64,000 nt of DNA from Roseomonas sp. (GCA_020249435.1 JADCFQ010000018.1:1-64000), one strand, 5' to 3'; shown: positions 34,008 to 43,416, numbered from the stretch's first letter. Numbers and translations are program-made. Notes: generated from the letters alone by a model not told the origin.

Positions 34008-34337
34008 TCAGCCGCCCGCGTTGCGCGACCCGGCGGGCAGCTTCACCACCAGCCCATCCAGCGCATCCGTCATGATCAATTGGCAACCCAGCCGGCTGGT
34101 TTCCTGCAAGTCGAAGGCAAGGTCCAGCATGTCTTCCTCATCCTCGGTCGGCTTCGCCAATTTGCCGAACCAGGAAGGGTCCACAATCACATGGCAGGTG
34201 GAACACGCCAGCGATCCTTCGCAGGCGCCTTCAATGTCAACGCTGTTGCGATGCGCGATTTCCAGCACGGAAAGGCCAAGCGGGGCTTCCACTTCCTTTT
34301 GCGTTCCGTCGCGTTCGATGAATACCATTTTCGGCAT
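34008..34337 (-). CDS. fdx: 2Fe-2S ferredoxin, ISC type
   Basis: A 109-residue adrenodoxin-like ferredoxin. The four cluster ligands are Cys39, Cys45, Cys48 ([12 protein letters not shown]) and Cys85 (GCQL), with the family segment [12 protein letters not shown] before the last Cys. ISC ferredoxin donates electrons in Fe-S cluster assembly. It is two nt downstream of iscS, typical of an Isc locus, but IscU, IscA and HscA/B are not in this window. Length fits the family. Confidence 0.93.
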   Translation of the reverse strand: MPKMVFIERDGTQKEVEAPLGLSVLEIAHRNSVDIEGACEGSLACSTCHVIVDPSWFGKLAKPTEDEEDMLDLAFDLQETSRLGCQLIMTDALDGLVVKLPAGSRNAGG

Positions 34338-34339
34338 GG

Positions 34340-35527
34340 CTAATCACTTGCCTTGTCTGTTGCGGAGGCTGCGCGGTGCCAAGCAGCGGCCAAGCTTGCC
34401 GCGGCGAGTTCCGCATCGGCGGGCGAGGTAAAGCGTCCCATCCCAATCCGCAAGGTGGCCCGGGCGGCTGCGGGTTCAAGCCCTATGGCTTGCAGCACGT
34501 AAGACGGTTCAATTTCCGCCGAGGAACAGGCCGAACCGGTGGAAACACACACAAGCGGCGCGCCTTCCATGATGGCCTGGGCGGTGACGCCGCCGGGGAA
34601 GGTCAGGTTCAGGTTGCCGGAAACCCGGGGCGCCGCTTCGGCATTGACCACCAGGCCCGGGATTTCGGCGCGGAGCTTATCCAGGAAAATCTCGCGCTGG
34701 CCGGCGATGCGCCCGGAATCGAGCAGCCCTTCAATGGCGGCGATCCGACATGCCTCCCCAAAGCCGACCACCAGGGGCGCGGGCAGCGTGCCGGATCTGA
34801 GGCCCCGTTCCTGCCCGCCACCAGAAAACAGGGGCGCCAAGCGCATGCGGGGCCGGCGGCGGACATAAAGCGCGCCAATGCCGCGCGGGCCATAGACCTT
34901 ATGGCCCGAGAGCGACAGTAGATCGGCCTGGATTTCCCCGACATCGAGCGGCATGCGCCCGGCTGCCTGCGCGGCATCGGTATGAAAGGCGGCACCCGCT
35001 TCCTTCACAATGGCGCCGAGCGCCGCCAGATCTTGAATGACGCCGATTTCATTATTCACCGCCATGATGGACACCAGCAGGGTGTTTTCATCACAGGCGG
35101 CGCGCAGCACTTCGGGATCAAGCAGCCCATTGGCGCCGACGGGCAGGATGACGGGTTCAAACCCTTCCTGCGCCAAATCACGCACGGATTCCAACACGCA
35201 TTTATGCTCGGTCACCAGCGTGATGATGCGCCGACGCGGATCGCCCTGGCTCGCGGCAAAGCGCGCGGCACCCTTGATGGCGAGGTTATTCGCCTCAGTC
35301 GCGCCGGAGGTGAGGATGATCTCGGCGGCCGAGGCGCCGATCAATTCGGCGATATGCTCCCGCGCGGCTTCCACGGCTTCGGCCACCGCGCGGCCCATGA
35401 CGTGTTCGGCGCTGGCGGGGTTGGCGAATTGCGCTTCCCAAAAGGGGCGCATGGCCTGGAGCACACGCGGGTCCACCGGCGTGGTGGCGTGGTTATCCAG
35501 GTAGATGGGGTGGTTCGGGAACGACAT
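34340..35527 (-). CDS. iscS: Cysteine desulfurase, IscS/NifS-like
   Basis: A 395-residue PLP enzyme that releases sulfur from cysteine as a persulfide for Fe-S assembly and tRNA thiolation. PLP residues are His108 (TEHKCV), Asp184 ([10 protein letters not shown]) and Lys210 (LSGHKVYGP); the persulfide Cys is Cys334 in [11 protein letters not shown]. The initiating ATG is set at 35527, since the frame upstream (35528-36181) overlaps the divergent FGE-domain gene. No strong Shine-Dalgarno is visible there. First gene of the fdx-tenA-mnmA operon. Confidence 0.92.
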   Translation of the reverse strand: MSFPNHPIYLDNHATTPVDPRVLQAMRPFWEAQFANPASAEHVMGRAVAEAVEAAREHIAELIGASAAEIILTSGATEANNLAIKGAARFAASQGDPRRRIITLVTEHKCVLESVRDLAQEGFEPVILPVGANGLLDPEVLRAACDENTLLVSIMAVNNEIGVIQDLAALGAIVKEAGAAFHTDAAQAAGRMPLDVGEIQADLLSLSGHKVYGPRGIGALYVRRRPRMRLAPLFSGGGQERGLRSGTLPAPLVVGFGEACRIAAIEGLLDSGRIAGQREIFLDKLRAEIPGLVVNAEAAPRVSGNLNLTFPGGVTAQAIMEGAPLVCVSTGSACSSAEIEPSYVLQAIGLEPAAARATLRIGMGRFTSPADAELAAASLAAAWHRAASATDKASD

Positions 35528-35687
35528 GGGGGGAAGATGGGGCGGAATGGGGTGTGGGGCTAGGGGGATGGGATGGGCTGCGGTGGAGACGCTGATAAAG
35601 CGCGACTGTTGTTTATGGATTTTTTCACGGGGTACCCGATCCACCCCTGTTGAACGGCTGGACAAAGCAGCGCCATAATCGTCAGGA

Positions 35688-37937
35688 ATGGCAAAGAATC
35701 CTTCTCCGGGTACGCCTAGCTCGTCTGATCTCCGCCCTGCGTCAGCTCGCCGCTCGTTCGGCGATTTGCTTGCCCACCATCTTTTTGTTCTGGGCACTAG
35801 GCCGGAAATATCAGGTCCAAACATTTGGACTAAGTGGGAATTCGCTAACCGCCTTTCGGAGCTGTCTGCGGGCGTGACGATATCTCTGCAAACTGTCGAA
35901 GACTGGCTGAACGGTGCGTCCTTGCCCGATGAACAAACAACATTCCCGGTAATCCTACAGCTACTCTTCGATAAAGACCCTGACCTTTCCGAGGATCGAG
36001 CAATCCTAACGGCGGTATTTGAGGAGGCGAAACGGGCGGAAAGAGGCGTGCTCCCGCCGCAAAATTCCGTGGGGTTGGGGCACAACCCATCTGCGCGAAC
36101 GGCTATAATTTCGAAACTGGGAACCGTAATCGCCACCGGCAACCCATTCCTGAGATTAAGGCCTGACGACACTTGGGACATTGCGCGTCTCGATCAGGAT
36201 TTACAAACCCTCAAGGCGGCAAAATCGCCGCCCGGTTCTGTTATCTATGCTGAGACAGAGACAGGCTTCGCTATTGTACAAGGGCAAGCAACGGATGCAG
36301 AGGTCGCCGCACAACCCGCAACGGCACAACGCCATCGCAATGTGATCGCGAAAATCGAAGACCTTATAGACGCATGTGGTACTCGGCTGGATAATCAGCG
36401 TTCCTGGCGCCGACTACCGGAAATAGCGAAGCGTGCACTCGAGGCTGCGAATCGCCCGACGATAGAATTGCCCGACGCGCTGGTCGATCTTTATGATCAT
36501 ACTGTCTCGCTCGGGTCCTATGTCAGCCAGGATGACGCGATTGGTGCTGACAAGAATGCATCCGATGAGCCACTTGATCACGATATCAGACGGGCGCTTG
36601 TTGACTTTATCTCATCGGCTTCGCCGTGGCTGCGTAGCTTTCCTAGTGTGCAGGCTACCGATGATGCTCTACATGAATTTCTGACCCGCCGTGAACTTTT
36701 TGAACCGATACGACGCACGCAGCGGGCCGCGCGTGAATTCCTCGAGAAAGCAGGTCAGGAAGGGGTTCTGTCCCCGGATGATGCGGTACGCGCCGCCCTA
36801 CCACTGGAAACCGCGGAACGTGGCGGTTTTTTGGGAGAGAAGGCAGGCTATCGAGGGCACGGGAATGCGTTGGGCTTGTTAACGCGCGCTGCCGTTGTTT
36901 GGTTGATAGGTTTCTACTCAGGCGCAATTTCTTCTGATTTTGCCACGAAATCTCTCCTGGTTCAGCGCGCGGGAAGCTTCCTGGCGCGGGCTGAGGAGCA
37001 GGCGCTCGAGCTAGCAGCAAGCGCACCAGATGATTTGCGCATCGCGCTAGAGAATGTGCTGAAGGAAAATCGTTTACGGCACGAAGGGGACCCGCCACCA
37101 CAAACGCCTGCCATCATGCCTAACAGCGGCTCGAACCCTTTCCGCCCGCCATTGGAACCGCTGGCCCGTTGGCGCGAACCCATCCCCGGCCTGCCCGAGG
37201 AAGCTTGGCCCGACATGATAACGCTCCCCGCCGGCGAATTCCTTATGGGGGCACCGAAAGGTGAGGAGGGCAGTGCCAACATCGAACGCCCGCAACGCGA
37301 TGTCACCATTCGGCGCCCCTTTGCGCTGGGCCGGACGACGGTGACCTTCGCCATGTGGGATGCGGCGATGGCAGCAGGCTTCGTGCCTCCTTCCGGCACG
37401 AAGCCGCCCCCAGACCAGGGCTGGGGGCGCGACGACCGGCCAGTGATCAATGTGTCCTGGCATGACGCCCAGGTCTATTGCAGATGGCTGAACCAGCGTC
37501 TCGGGCTTCGCCCTGGCACCTACCGGCTGCCGAGCGAAGCAGAGTGGGAATATGCTTGCCGCGCGGGAACCACAACGCCCTTCAGCTTCGGTGATATGAT
37601 CTCGCCTGAGCAGGCAAACTTTGACGGGACGTCGGCGGGACGGGGCGTCCCAGGCCGTGGCCGCACCGTGCCGGTGGGCAGCTTGCCGGCAAACCCTTGG
37701 GGCCTTCACGAGATGCATGGCAATGTCTGGGAATGGGTAGAGGATGCCTATGGCCCCTATCCCGCGGACCCGACAGATGCCAGTCCGTTGCCGCAGGCTG
37801 ACGAAACTGAGCGTGTGCTGCGCGGCGGGTCCTATTTTCTTGGGACCTTGGGCCTGCGCTCTGCTACTCGTTTCACAGACGCCGCCGAGGCCGTATTCTT
37901 CATCTACGGCTTCCGTGTTGCCAGAACGCTCGGCTGA
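35688..37937 (+). CDS. HTH-like N-terminus fused to a cysteine-less formylglycine-generating-enzyme (FGE/SUMF1) domain
   Basis: A 749-residue protein. Residues about 46-92 look like a helix-turn-helix of the XRE kind (WEFANRLSELSAGVTISLQTVEDWLNGASLP). The middle (about 100-500) is helical and unassigned, with a hydrophobic stretch near 398-413. Residues about 508-749 are an FGE-sulfatase (C-type-lectin-like) domain with ITLPAGEFLMGAP, YRLPSEAEWEYACRAG, HEMHGNVWEWVEDAYG and YGFRVAR. True FGE enzymes carry two catalytic cysteines just after LRGGS; here the segment is LRGGSYFLGTLGLRSATRF, with none, so oxidase activity is not expected. The first 1.4 kb is visibly less GC-rich than the FGE part, which suggests recent fusion or transfer. 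Confidence 0.7.
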   Translation: MAKNPSPGTPSSSDLRPASARRSFGDLLAHHLFVLGTRPEISGPNIWTKWEFANRLSELSAGVTISLQTVEDWLNGASLPDEQTTFPVILQLLFDKDPDLSEDRAILTAVFEEAKRAERGVLPPQNSVGLGHNPSARTAIISKLGTVIATGNPFLRLRPDDTWDIARLDQDLQTLKAAKSPPGSVIYAETETGFAIVQGQATDAEVAAQPATAQRHRNVIAKIEDLIDACGTRLDNQRSWRRLPEIAKRALEAANRPTIELPDALVDLYDHTVSLGSYVSQDDAIGADKNASDEPLDHDIRRALVDFISSASPWLRSFPSVQATDDALHEFLTRRELFEPIRRTQRAAREFLEKAGQEGVLSPDDAVRAALPLETAERGGFLGEKAGYRGHGNALGLLTRAAVVWLIGFYSGAISSDFATKSLLVQRAGSFLARAEEQALELAASAPDDLRIALENVLKENRLRHEGDPPPQTPAIMPNSGSNPFRPPLEPLARWREPIPGLPEEAWPDMITLPAGEFLMGAPKGEEGSANIERPQRDVTIRRPFALGRTTVTFAMWDAAMAAGFVPPSGTKPPPDQGWGRDDRPVINVSWHDAQVYCRWLNQRLGLRPGTYRLPSEAEWEYACRAGTTTPFSFGDMISPEQANFDGTSAGRGVPGRGRTVPVGSLPANPWGLHEMHGNVWEWVEDAYGPYPADPTDASPLPQADETERVLRGGSYFLGTLGLRSATRFTDAAEAVFFIYGFRVARTLG

Positions 37938-38164
37938 TACCGGGTTTCATACTGTATCCTTATCTCTTTACCCCCTGGTCATGGTCAGCGCGCTTATCGC
38001 TTGCGCCCATGGATAGGCCAGTGCTGTTTGGTGCCTGCCCTTGAAACTCTTTTCGACTGTTTGGCGCGCCGGCTGACGGCGCCTGAGGCCCCCAAAGCAT
38101 CGCAATGGCATGCCGCGCTGCGCAGCCCCCAGCACCAAAAGCCAAAAAAAGGAGTGGGGGGTTT

Positions 38165-38188
38165 GGGGGGCGAGTTCTCTCGCCCCCC
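38165..38188. terminator. Perfect hairpin between convergent genes
   Basis: GGGGGGCGAG (38165-38174) pairs with CTCGCCCCCC (38179-38188) around TTCT. It serves either gene of the convergent pair; on the minus strand a run of seven T follows about 14 nt later, on the plus strand only ATTT follows. The rest of the 37938-38220 gap holds no gene. Confidence 0.6.
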
Positions 38189-38220
38189 ATTTCAGCGCGC
38201 AGCTTTTGAAAGCCACCCCC

Positions 38221-39252
38221 TCACCGCCACCCCGCCCTTTGCATGATCCGCAGCGCCTCCGGCGCCAGCGCGCCATAGCGTTGCGCGTTCAATTCATCGG
38301 CGCGGAAGCTGCCAAGCGCCAGCAATGCGGGATGCGGCGCAACCCCGGCCACCACCGGATATTCGAAATTGCCATTGGCAAATAATTCCTGCGCGCGCTG
38401 GCTGCTGAGGTATTCAATGAAGCGGAGCGCCACGGCCTTGTTGGCAGAACTCCGCACCACGCCAGCGCCCGAGACATTCACATGCGTCCCGCGATCACCT
38501 GGCGCCTGATTGGGGAAGATCACGCCAATCCGATCAAACAAAGCCTTTTCCTGCGGATTGGATGAAGCGCCGAACCGCGCGAGGTAATAGGTATTGGCAA
38601 CCGCAAGCCGCCCAACCCCCGCCGCCACCGCCTGGAATTGCGGCGTATCACCGCCCTGCGGCGGGCGCGCCATATTCGCCACCACGCCGCGCGCCCAAGC
38701 CTCTGCCGCTTCTGCACCATTGGCCAGGAGAATGCTCGCCATCAAGGAGGTATTGTAGGGATGCGCCGCTGCCCTGATCAGGATTTGCCCGCGCTGCGCT
38801 GGCAGGGCCAGATCCTCATACCGCGCAACACCTTCCGGCACGCCGCGCTGACGGTCATACATGATCACCCGCGCACGGCTGGAAAGGCCATACCATTTGC
38901 CATCCGGGGCGCGCATGTTTTCCGGAATGCGCGATTTCAGGATCTCGCTTTCGGTTTCGGCCAGAACGCCGGCATCCACCGCGCGCGCGAGCCGCGCCGC
39001 ATCCACCGTAATCAGCACATCGGCAGGGCTATTCGCCCCTTCGGATTGAATGCGCGCGATCAATTGGTCCGCATCACCTTCAATCAGGCGAATGCGAATG
39101 CCGGTCTCGGCCGTGAAGCCATCATAAAGCGCGCGATCCGTATCATAATGGCGCGATGAATAGAGATTGAGCGCGCGTTCCTGCGCCGCCACCAGGGCAG
39201 GCGCGGCGAGCGGTGCAGCAAAGGGCAGGGCAAGCAAGGAACGGCGGCGCAT
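38221..39252 (-). CDS. Fe(III)-type ABC transporter substrate-binding protein (FbpA/FutA-like)
   Basis: A 343-residue periplasmic binding protein. The signal is MRRRSLLALPFAAPLAAPALVAAQ. The FbpA-like pattern includes LNLYSSRHYDTDRALYDGFTAETGI, a pair of tyrosines in ANTYYLARFG that fit the iron-coordinating YY of transferrin-like binding proteins, and GTHVNVSGAGVVRSSANKAVALRFIEYLSS. Ferric import is the probable role. The permease and ATPase genes that normally follow are not seen; the neighbour is an HpcH aldolase. The ATG at 39252 is supported by AAAGG. Confidence 0.88.
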   Translation of the reverse strand: MRRRSLLALPFAAPLAAPALVAAQERALNLYSSRHYDTDRALYDGFTAETGIRIRLIEGDADQLIARIQSEGANSPADVLITVDAARLARAVDAGVLAETESEILKSRIPENMRAPDGKWYGLSSRARVIMYDRQRGVPEGVARYEDLALPAQRGQILIRAAAHPYNTSLMASILLANGAEAAEAWARGVVANMARPPQGGDTPQFQAVAAGVGRLAVANTYYLARFGASSNPQEKALFDRIGVIFPNQAPGDRGTHVNVSGAGVVRSSANKAVALRFIEYLSSQRAQELFANGNFEYPVVAGVAPHPALLALGSFRADELNAQRYGALAPEALRIMQRAGWR

Positions 39253-39426
39253 GAGGTAGACCTTTCGGCGCGGAAGGTGATGTCGCGATGGGCCCGAATC
39301 AAGCGAGCCCACCCCGAAGTCTAGCGACGTCCTGTAGCCGCTTGCCATGCAAGGCAGGCGGGGCAGCCCTTCGCGAAAGCCGCTTGAAGCCCGGGCAAGC
39401 CCCGCTTGTTACCGACTCCCGTTACA

Positions 39427-40212
39427 CTACCCCTGCAAGCCGCGCAGGAATTTCGCCCGCGCGCCGCCGCCCGCCATCAGGAAGGCGTGGTCCGAACCGG
39501 ACAACAGGAAGCGCGCACCAAGGGCGATGTAATCCGGCGCGACCTTTTCATCGTAAACGCCGCCCATGCCCATGATCTTGCCATGCGCCTTGCAGGCTGC
39601 CGCCACCTTGGCATAGGCCGCGCGCACATCCGGATGCCCGATCTGCCCGGCAATACCCATGGAAGCGGTCAGGTCCGAAGTCCCGATCATCAGGCAATCC
39701 ACCCCCGGCACGGCAGCGATTGAATCGGCATTCGCCACCGCTTCGGGCGTTTCGATCATGACGGTCACCATGATCTGTTCATTCAATTCCTTCTGCGCCG
39801 CGGCGGTATCGGAAACCTGGAAGGCATATTGCGCCGGCGGGCCGCCCCAGGAACGCTCGCCAAGTGGAGGATAGCGGAAGGCGCGCACCACATCACGGGC
39901 TTCATCAGCAGTATCAATATGCGGCACCACCACGCCCATGGCGCCGTTATCCAGGCAGCGCGTGCCTTCAAACAGCGCATCCTTGCAGCAGCGCACCATC
40001 GGCGTGATGCCCTGCGAAAGTGCCGCCATGGCCATGCGTGTGGCGTCATCCACGCTCATCGCGCCATGTTCCATGTCAATGAACAGCCAATCAAAGCCCG
40101 ATGCCGCGGCAATCATGCCAACAGCGGGTGTGCGCAAATGATGCACGCCAAAGCCAAGGGCGAGTTCACCCTTCTCGAGGCGGCGGCGCGCGTAATTCGG
40201 AGCAATAGGCAT
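39427..40212 (-). CDS. HpcH/HpaI family aldolase
   Basis: A 261-residue class II (metal-dependent) pyruvate aldolase of the HpcH/HpaI family. Key residues fit: His in FIDMEHGAMS, Arg in VRCCKDA, Glu in MIETPEAV and Asp in GTSDLTASMG for Mg2+ or Mn2+ and pyruvate binding. Family members cleave 2-keto-3-deoxy acids or 4-hydroxy-2-oxoheptanedioate in aromatic and sugar acid catabolism; the substrate here cannot be read. It is followed upstream by a YghU-type GST on the same strand with 39 nt between genes. Confidence 0.9.
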   Translation of the reverse strand: MPIAPNYARRRLEKGELALGFGVHHLRTPAVGMIAAASGFDWLFIDMEHGAMSVDDATRMAMAALSQGITPMVRCCKDALFEGTRCLDNGAMGVVVPHIDTADEARDVVRAFRYPPLGERSWGGPPAQYAFQVSDTAAAQKELNEQIMVTVMIETPEAVANADSIAAVPGVDCLMIGTSDLTASMGIAGQIGHPDVRAAYAKVAAACKAHGKIMGMGGVYDEKVAPDYIALGARFLLSGSDHAFLMAGGGARAKFLRGLQG

Positions 40213-40251
40213 GGTGTTTCCCCTTTGAAATTCTTGCGTGTTGTCGGTTGA

Positions 40252-41133
40252 TCAGGCAGCGCCACCTGGCGCCAATTTGTCCTGGGTTTTCGTCTCGAAA
40301 TCGCTGGCATCATGGCGTTCATGCAATTGTTCTGATGGGTCGCCGGTCACGCGGTTCACCATGCGCCCGCGCTTCACGGCGGGGCGAGCGAAAATCGCCT
40401 CGGCCCAGCGCTGCACATGCTTGTATTCATGCACGCTCAGGAATTCTGCCGCGCCATAGAGGTATCCGCGCACCAGCCCGCCATACCAGGGCCAAACGGC
40501 GATATCGGCAATCGTATAGTCATCCCCACCCAGATAGGGGCTTTCCGCCAAGCGCCGATCCAGCACATCCAATTGCCGCTTGGTTTCCATGGCGAAGCGG
40601 TCAATCGCGTATTCGATCTTCACCGGCGCATAGGCATAGAAATGCCCAAAGCCGCCGCCGAGATAAGGCGCGCTGCCCATTTGCCAGAACAGCCAGGAAA
40701 GGCATTCGGCACGTAGCGCCGGGTCCTGCGGCAAGAAGGCGCTGAATTTCTCGGCCAGATGCACCAGAATCGCACCGCTTTCGAAAACGCGAATGGGCTT
40801 TGGCCCGCTGCGATCCAATAGCGCCGGGATTTTGGAATTCGGGTTTACCTCCACAAAGCCGCTGCCGAATTGCTGGCCCTCACCAATGCGGATCAGCCAG
40901 GCGTCATATTCCGCGCCCTTGTGGCCAAGCGCCAAAAGCTCCTCCAGCAGGATCGTCACCTTCTGGCCATTGGGCGTGCCCAGCGAATAAAGCTGCATCG
41001 GGTGGCGGCCCACCGGCAATTCCTTGTCATGCGTCCGGCCGGCGATGGGGCGGTTGATATTGGCAAAGCGCCCGCCATTGGCCTTGTTCCAGGTCCAGAT
41101 TTTGGGGGGCGTGTAATCGCTGGTGCTGCTCAT
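40252..41133 (-). CDS. Glutathione S-transferase, YghU-like
   Basis: A 293-residue protein of the YghU/YfcG glutathione transferase group: the N-terminal SSTSDYTPPKIWTWNKANGGRFANINRPIAGRTHDKELPVG extension of the YghU branch, SLGTPNGQKVTILLEELLALG with a Thr/Asn pair as glutathione-thiol ligand instead of Tyr/Ser/Cys, and NSKIPALLDRSG. YghU proteins have disulfide-bond oxidoreductase activity with glutathione disulfide. The start at 41133 is reached from GGAGCCTCCGC, moderate support. It runs upstream of the HpcH aldolase, same strand. Confidence 0.88.
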   Translation of the reverse strand: MSSTSDYTPPKIWTWNKANGGRFANINRPIAGRTHDKELPVGRHPMQLYSLGTPNGQKVTILLEELLALGHKGAEYDAWLIRIGEGQQFGSGFVEVNPNSKIPALLDRSGPKPIRVFESGAILVHLAEKFSAFLPQDPALRAECLSWLFWQMGSAPYLGGGFGHFYAYAPVKIEYAIDRFAMETKRQLDVLDRRLAESPYLGGDDYTIADIAVWPWYGGLVRGYLYGAAEFLSVHEYKHVQRWAEAIFARPAVKRGRMVNRVTGDPSEQLHERHDASDFETKTQDKLAPGGAA

Positions 41134-41223
41134 GCGGAGGCTCCTGTGGAATGGGGCCGAGGCTGGCGCGATTGGCCGCTGCGCGCAAGGCTGGTATCGC
41201 AGGGTGATCCAGCAGGGGGCGAC

Positions 41224-41574
41224 ATGACCATCACCATCCATGGCATCAAGAATTGTGACACCATGAAAAAGGCGCGCGCCTGGCTGGAAGCCGAGGGCAT
41301 TGCCCATGCCTTCCATGACTACAAGACCGCCGGCATCACCAAGGCCATGCTGCAAGCCTGGGTGCAGAAGGCGGGATGGGAGGCTTTGTTGAACCGCGCC
41401 GGCACCACCTTCCGCAAATTGCCCGAAGATCAGAAGCAAGGGCTGGATGAAGCCCGCGCGGTCGCGCTGATGTTGGCGCAGCCCAGCATGATCAAGCGCC
41501 CGGTGCTGACCAAGGGCGATGCGCTGCTGATCGGCTTTGATCCAGGGCGTTACGCTGCCTTATTGAAAAGTTGA
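41224..41574 (+). CDS. ArsC/Spx family reductase-like protein (YffB type)
   Basis: A 116-residue thioredoxin-fold protein of the ArsC/YffB branch. It starts MTITIHGIKNCDTMKKARAW, with one Cys (Cys11) in the KNCDT position, a following HDYKTAGI, and the terminal KRPVLTKGDALLIGF (Arg near Pro at the substrate site). YffB-type proteins are not arsenate reductases by proof; they may be glutathione-dependent thiol reductases. The ATG follows GGGGG and is divergent from the YghU gene by 90 bp, with the same redox context. Confidence 0.85.
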   Translation: MTITIHGIKNCDTMKKARAWLEAEGIAHAFHDYKTAGITKAMLQAWVQKAGWEALLNRAGTTFRKLPEDQKQGLDEARAVALMLAQPSMIKRPVLTKGDALLIGFDPGRYAALLKS

Positions 41575-41645
41575 TCTTCGCTGCCTCAAATTCACCACGA
41601 GCGCCCCATATCCTGCCATTAGCAGGTCAATAAAAAGGGTGCCGG

Positions 41646-43409
41646 GTGGCTGCTGAGGCGATCAATTTCCAAGCCTATAGTGATGCGCTGGTCGTTCTCG
41701 GCACGGCGGGCGTGATTGTGCCGCTATTGCGCCGTGTTGGTGTCAGCCCAGTGCTTGGCTATCTTGGCGCCGGGGCTGTGCTGGGGCCGCTCGCGCTTGG
41801 GTCTTTCATCAATGAATACCCGCTGCTCTATTGGTTCACGGTGATAGATGCGAAAAGCGTCTCTGCGATTGCCGAGCTTGGCGTCGTCTTTCTGCTGTTC
41901 CTGATCGGGCTGGAACTTTCCTTTGAACGTCTGAAGGCGATGCGCCGGCTGGTGCTGGGCCTCGGTGGGCTGCAATTGGCGATCAGCTTTGTCGCCCTTA
42001 GCCTGATTGCGCTGGCCTTTGGCCTCTCGCCCGGCATTGCCGCGGTGCTGGCGGCGTGTTTGGCGCTGTCTTCCACGGCGATTGTGCTGGAATTGCTGGC
42101 GCAGCAGGAAAGGCTGCTCACCAGCGGTGGCCGCGCCAGTTTTTCCGTACTGCTCGCGCAGGATGTGGCGGTGGTGCCCATCCTGATCTTTATCGGGATT
42201 CTGGGCGCCAAGGGCGGCGGTTCTGTCCTGCTGAGCATCGCCCTGGCCTTGGGGCAGGCGCTGCTGGTGCTGGCGGTGATAGTGCTGGTCGGGCGCGTGC
42301 TGCTCCGCCCGCTTTTCCGCCTGGTGGGTGGGCAGCGTTCCGAGGAACTTTTCATCGCCGCCGTACTGTTTGTGATTGTCGCGACCGGCATCATGGCCGC
42401 CAAGGCGGGGCTTTCCATGGCGATTGGCGCCTTTGTCGCCGGGCTTTTGCTGGCCGAGACCGAATATCGCCGCGCGGTGCAAGCAACGATCGAGCCCTTC
42501 AAGGGCCTGCTGCTCGGCATTTTCTTCTTCAGCGTGGGCATGAGCATTGATTTCCGCGAAGTGGCGAAGGAACCGGTGCTGCTGCTGGGGCTGGCGTTTG
42601 GCTTGGTGCTGCTCAAGGCCGGCATCGTCTATGCGCTGGCGCGCTATTTCGCGCTGACGCCGGCAGCGGCCTTGGAATCGGCGCTGTTGCTCGGCCCTGG
42701 GAGCGAATTCGCCTTCGTCGGTATCGGCCTCGCGACCGGGCTTGCGCTGATTGAACCAAGCCTGGCCGGCTTCATCCTGGCCGCGATCAGCCTGACCATG
42801 GCCATGCTGCCCTTGCTTTCCGCGCTGGCGCGAAGGCTGGCGCCCTTGCTGGAAGCAGCGCGCCCCAAGGACCCTGAGCTTGAGGCTTTGCCGGGCGCGC
42901 AGCAGGGCCATGCCATCATCATCGGCTATGGCCGCGTCGGCAAAACCGTGGCCGCGCTGCTGCGCCAGCATGGGCTAGGCCACATCGCGGTGGATAATGA
43001 CCCGGCCACCGTCTCCCGCGCGCGCCGCGCGGCGGAGGATGTGTTCTTCGGCGATGCCGCGCGCCCGGCCTTTTTGCAGGCTTGCGGGTTGGATGCGGCG
43101 CGGAGTGTCATCATCACCATCAATGCCGCGTCGGAGATGGACCAGATCATCACCGCCATTCGTCGGCTGCGGCCTGATGTGCCCATCATTTCCCGCGCGC
43201 GGGATGCGGCGCATGCGCGCCATCTCTACGCGCAAGGCGTGAATGAAACAGTACCGGAGACGATTGAAGCCAGCCTGCAATTGTCAGAAGCCGCGCTGGT
43301 GTCGCTTGGCGTGCCGATGGGGCGCGTGATCGCCTCCATCCATCAGCAACGCGCCGATTTCGCCGAGGAATTGCGCAGCGCCGCGCGGGGTGGTTCACAC
43401 CCCGCGTAG
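41646..43409 (+). CDS. CPA2 monovalent cation:proton antiporter with TrkA-N domain (KefC/YbaL-like)
   Basis: A 587-residue inner-membrane antiporter. Residues about 10-400 hold 12 or so hydrophobic segments of the sodium/proton exchanger family, including VFLLFLIGLELSFERLK (about 80-96), ALSSTAIVLELL, and the FLFxQDV-type segment VLLAQDVAVVPILIF with a conserved Asp. Residues about 418-540 form an NAD-binding TrkA-N domain (HAIIIGYGRVGKTVAALL) that controls gating. Potassium efflux is the likely role in protection against electrophiles. It starts at a GTG (41646) with AAGGG upstream and ends 7 bp from gatB. Confidence 0.9.
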   Translation: MAAEAINFQAYSDALVVLGTAGVIVPLLRRVGVSPVLGYLGAGAVLGPLALGSFINEYPLLYWFTVIDAKSVSAIAELGVVFLLFLIGLELSFERLKAMRRLVLGLGGLQLAISFVALSLIALAFGLSPGIAAVLAACLALSSTAIVLELLAQQERLLTSGGRASFSVLLAQDVAVVPILIFIGILGAKGGGSVLLSIALALGQALLVLAVIVLVGRVLLRPLFRLVGGQRSEELFIAAVLFVIVATGIMAAKAGLSMAIGAFVAGLLLAETEYRRAVQATIEPFKGLLLGIFFFSVGMSIDFREVAKEPVLLLGLAFGLVLLKAGIVYALARYFALTPAAALESALLLGPGSEFAFVGIGLATGLALIEPSLAGFILAAISLTMAMLPLLSALARRLAPLLEAARPKDPELEALPGAQQGHAIIIGYGRVGKTVAALLRQHGLGHIAVDNDPATVSRARRAAEDVFFGDAARPAFLQACGLDAARSVIITINAASEMDQIITAIRRLRPDVPIISRARDAAHARHLYAQGVNETVPETIEASLQLSEAALVSLGVPMGRVIASIHQQRADFAEELRSAARGGSHPA

Positions 43410-43416
43410 CGATTGG

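Noticed and set aside
35528-36181. Upstream extension of the iscS frame to 613 codons
   Set aside because: The extra 218 residues have no similarity to cysteine desulfurases and are antisense to the FGE-domain gene.
35688-38220. Possible diversity-generating retroelement with the FGE-like C-terminus as variable region
   Set aside because: No reverse transcriptase and no template repeat are in the window, and the C-terminus does not contain an evident adenine-substituted repeat. The fold alone is not enough.
41724-42971. A 415-codon open frame antisense to the KefC-like antiporter
   Set aside because: Rich in Gln, His and Arg with no domain; it is a shadow of the membrane protein gene.
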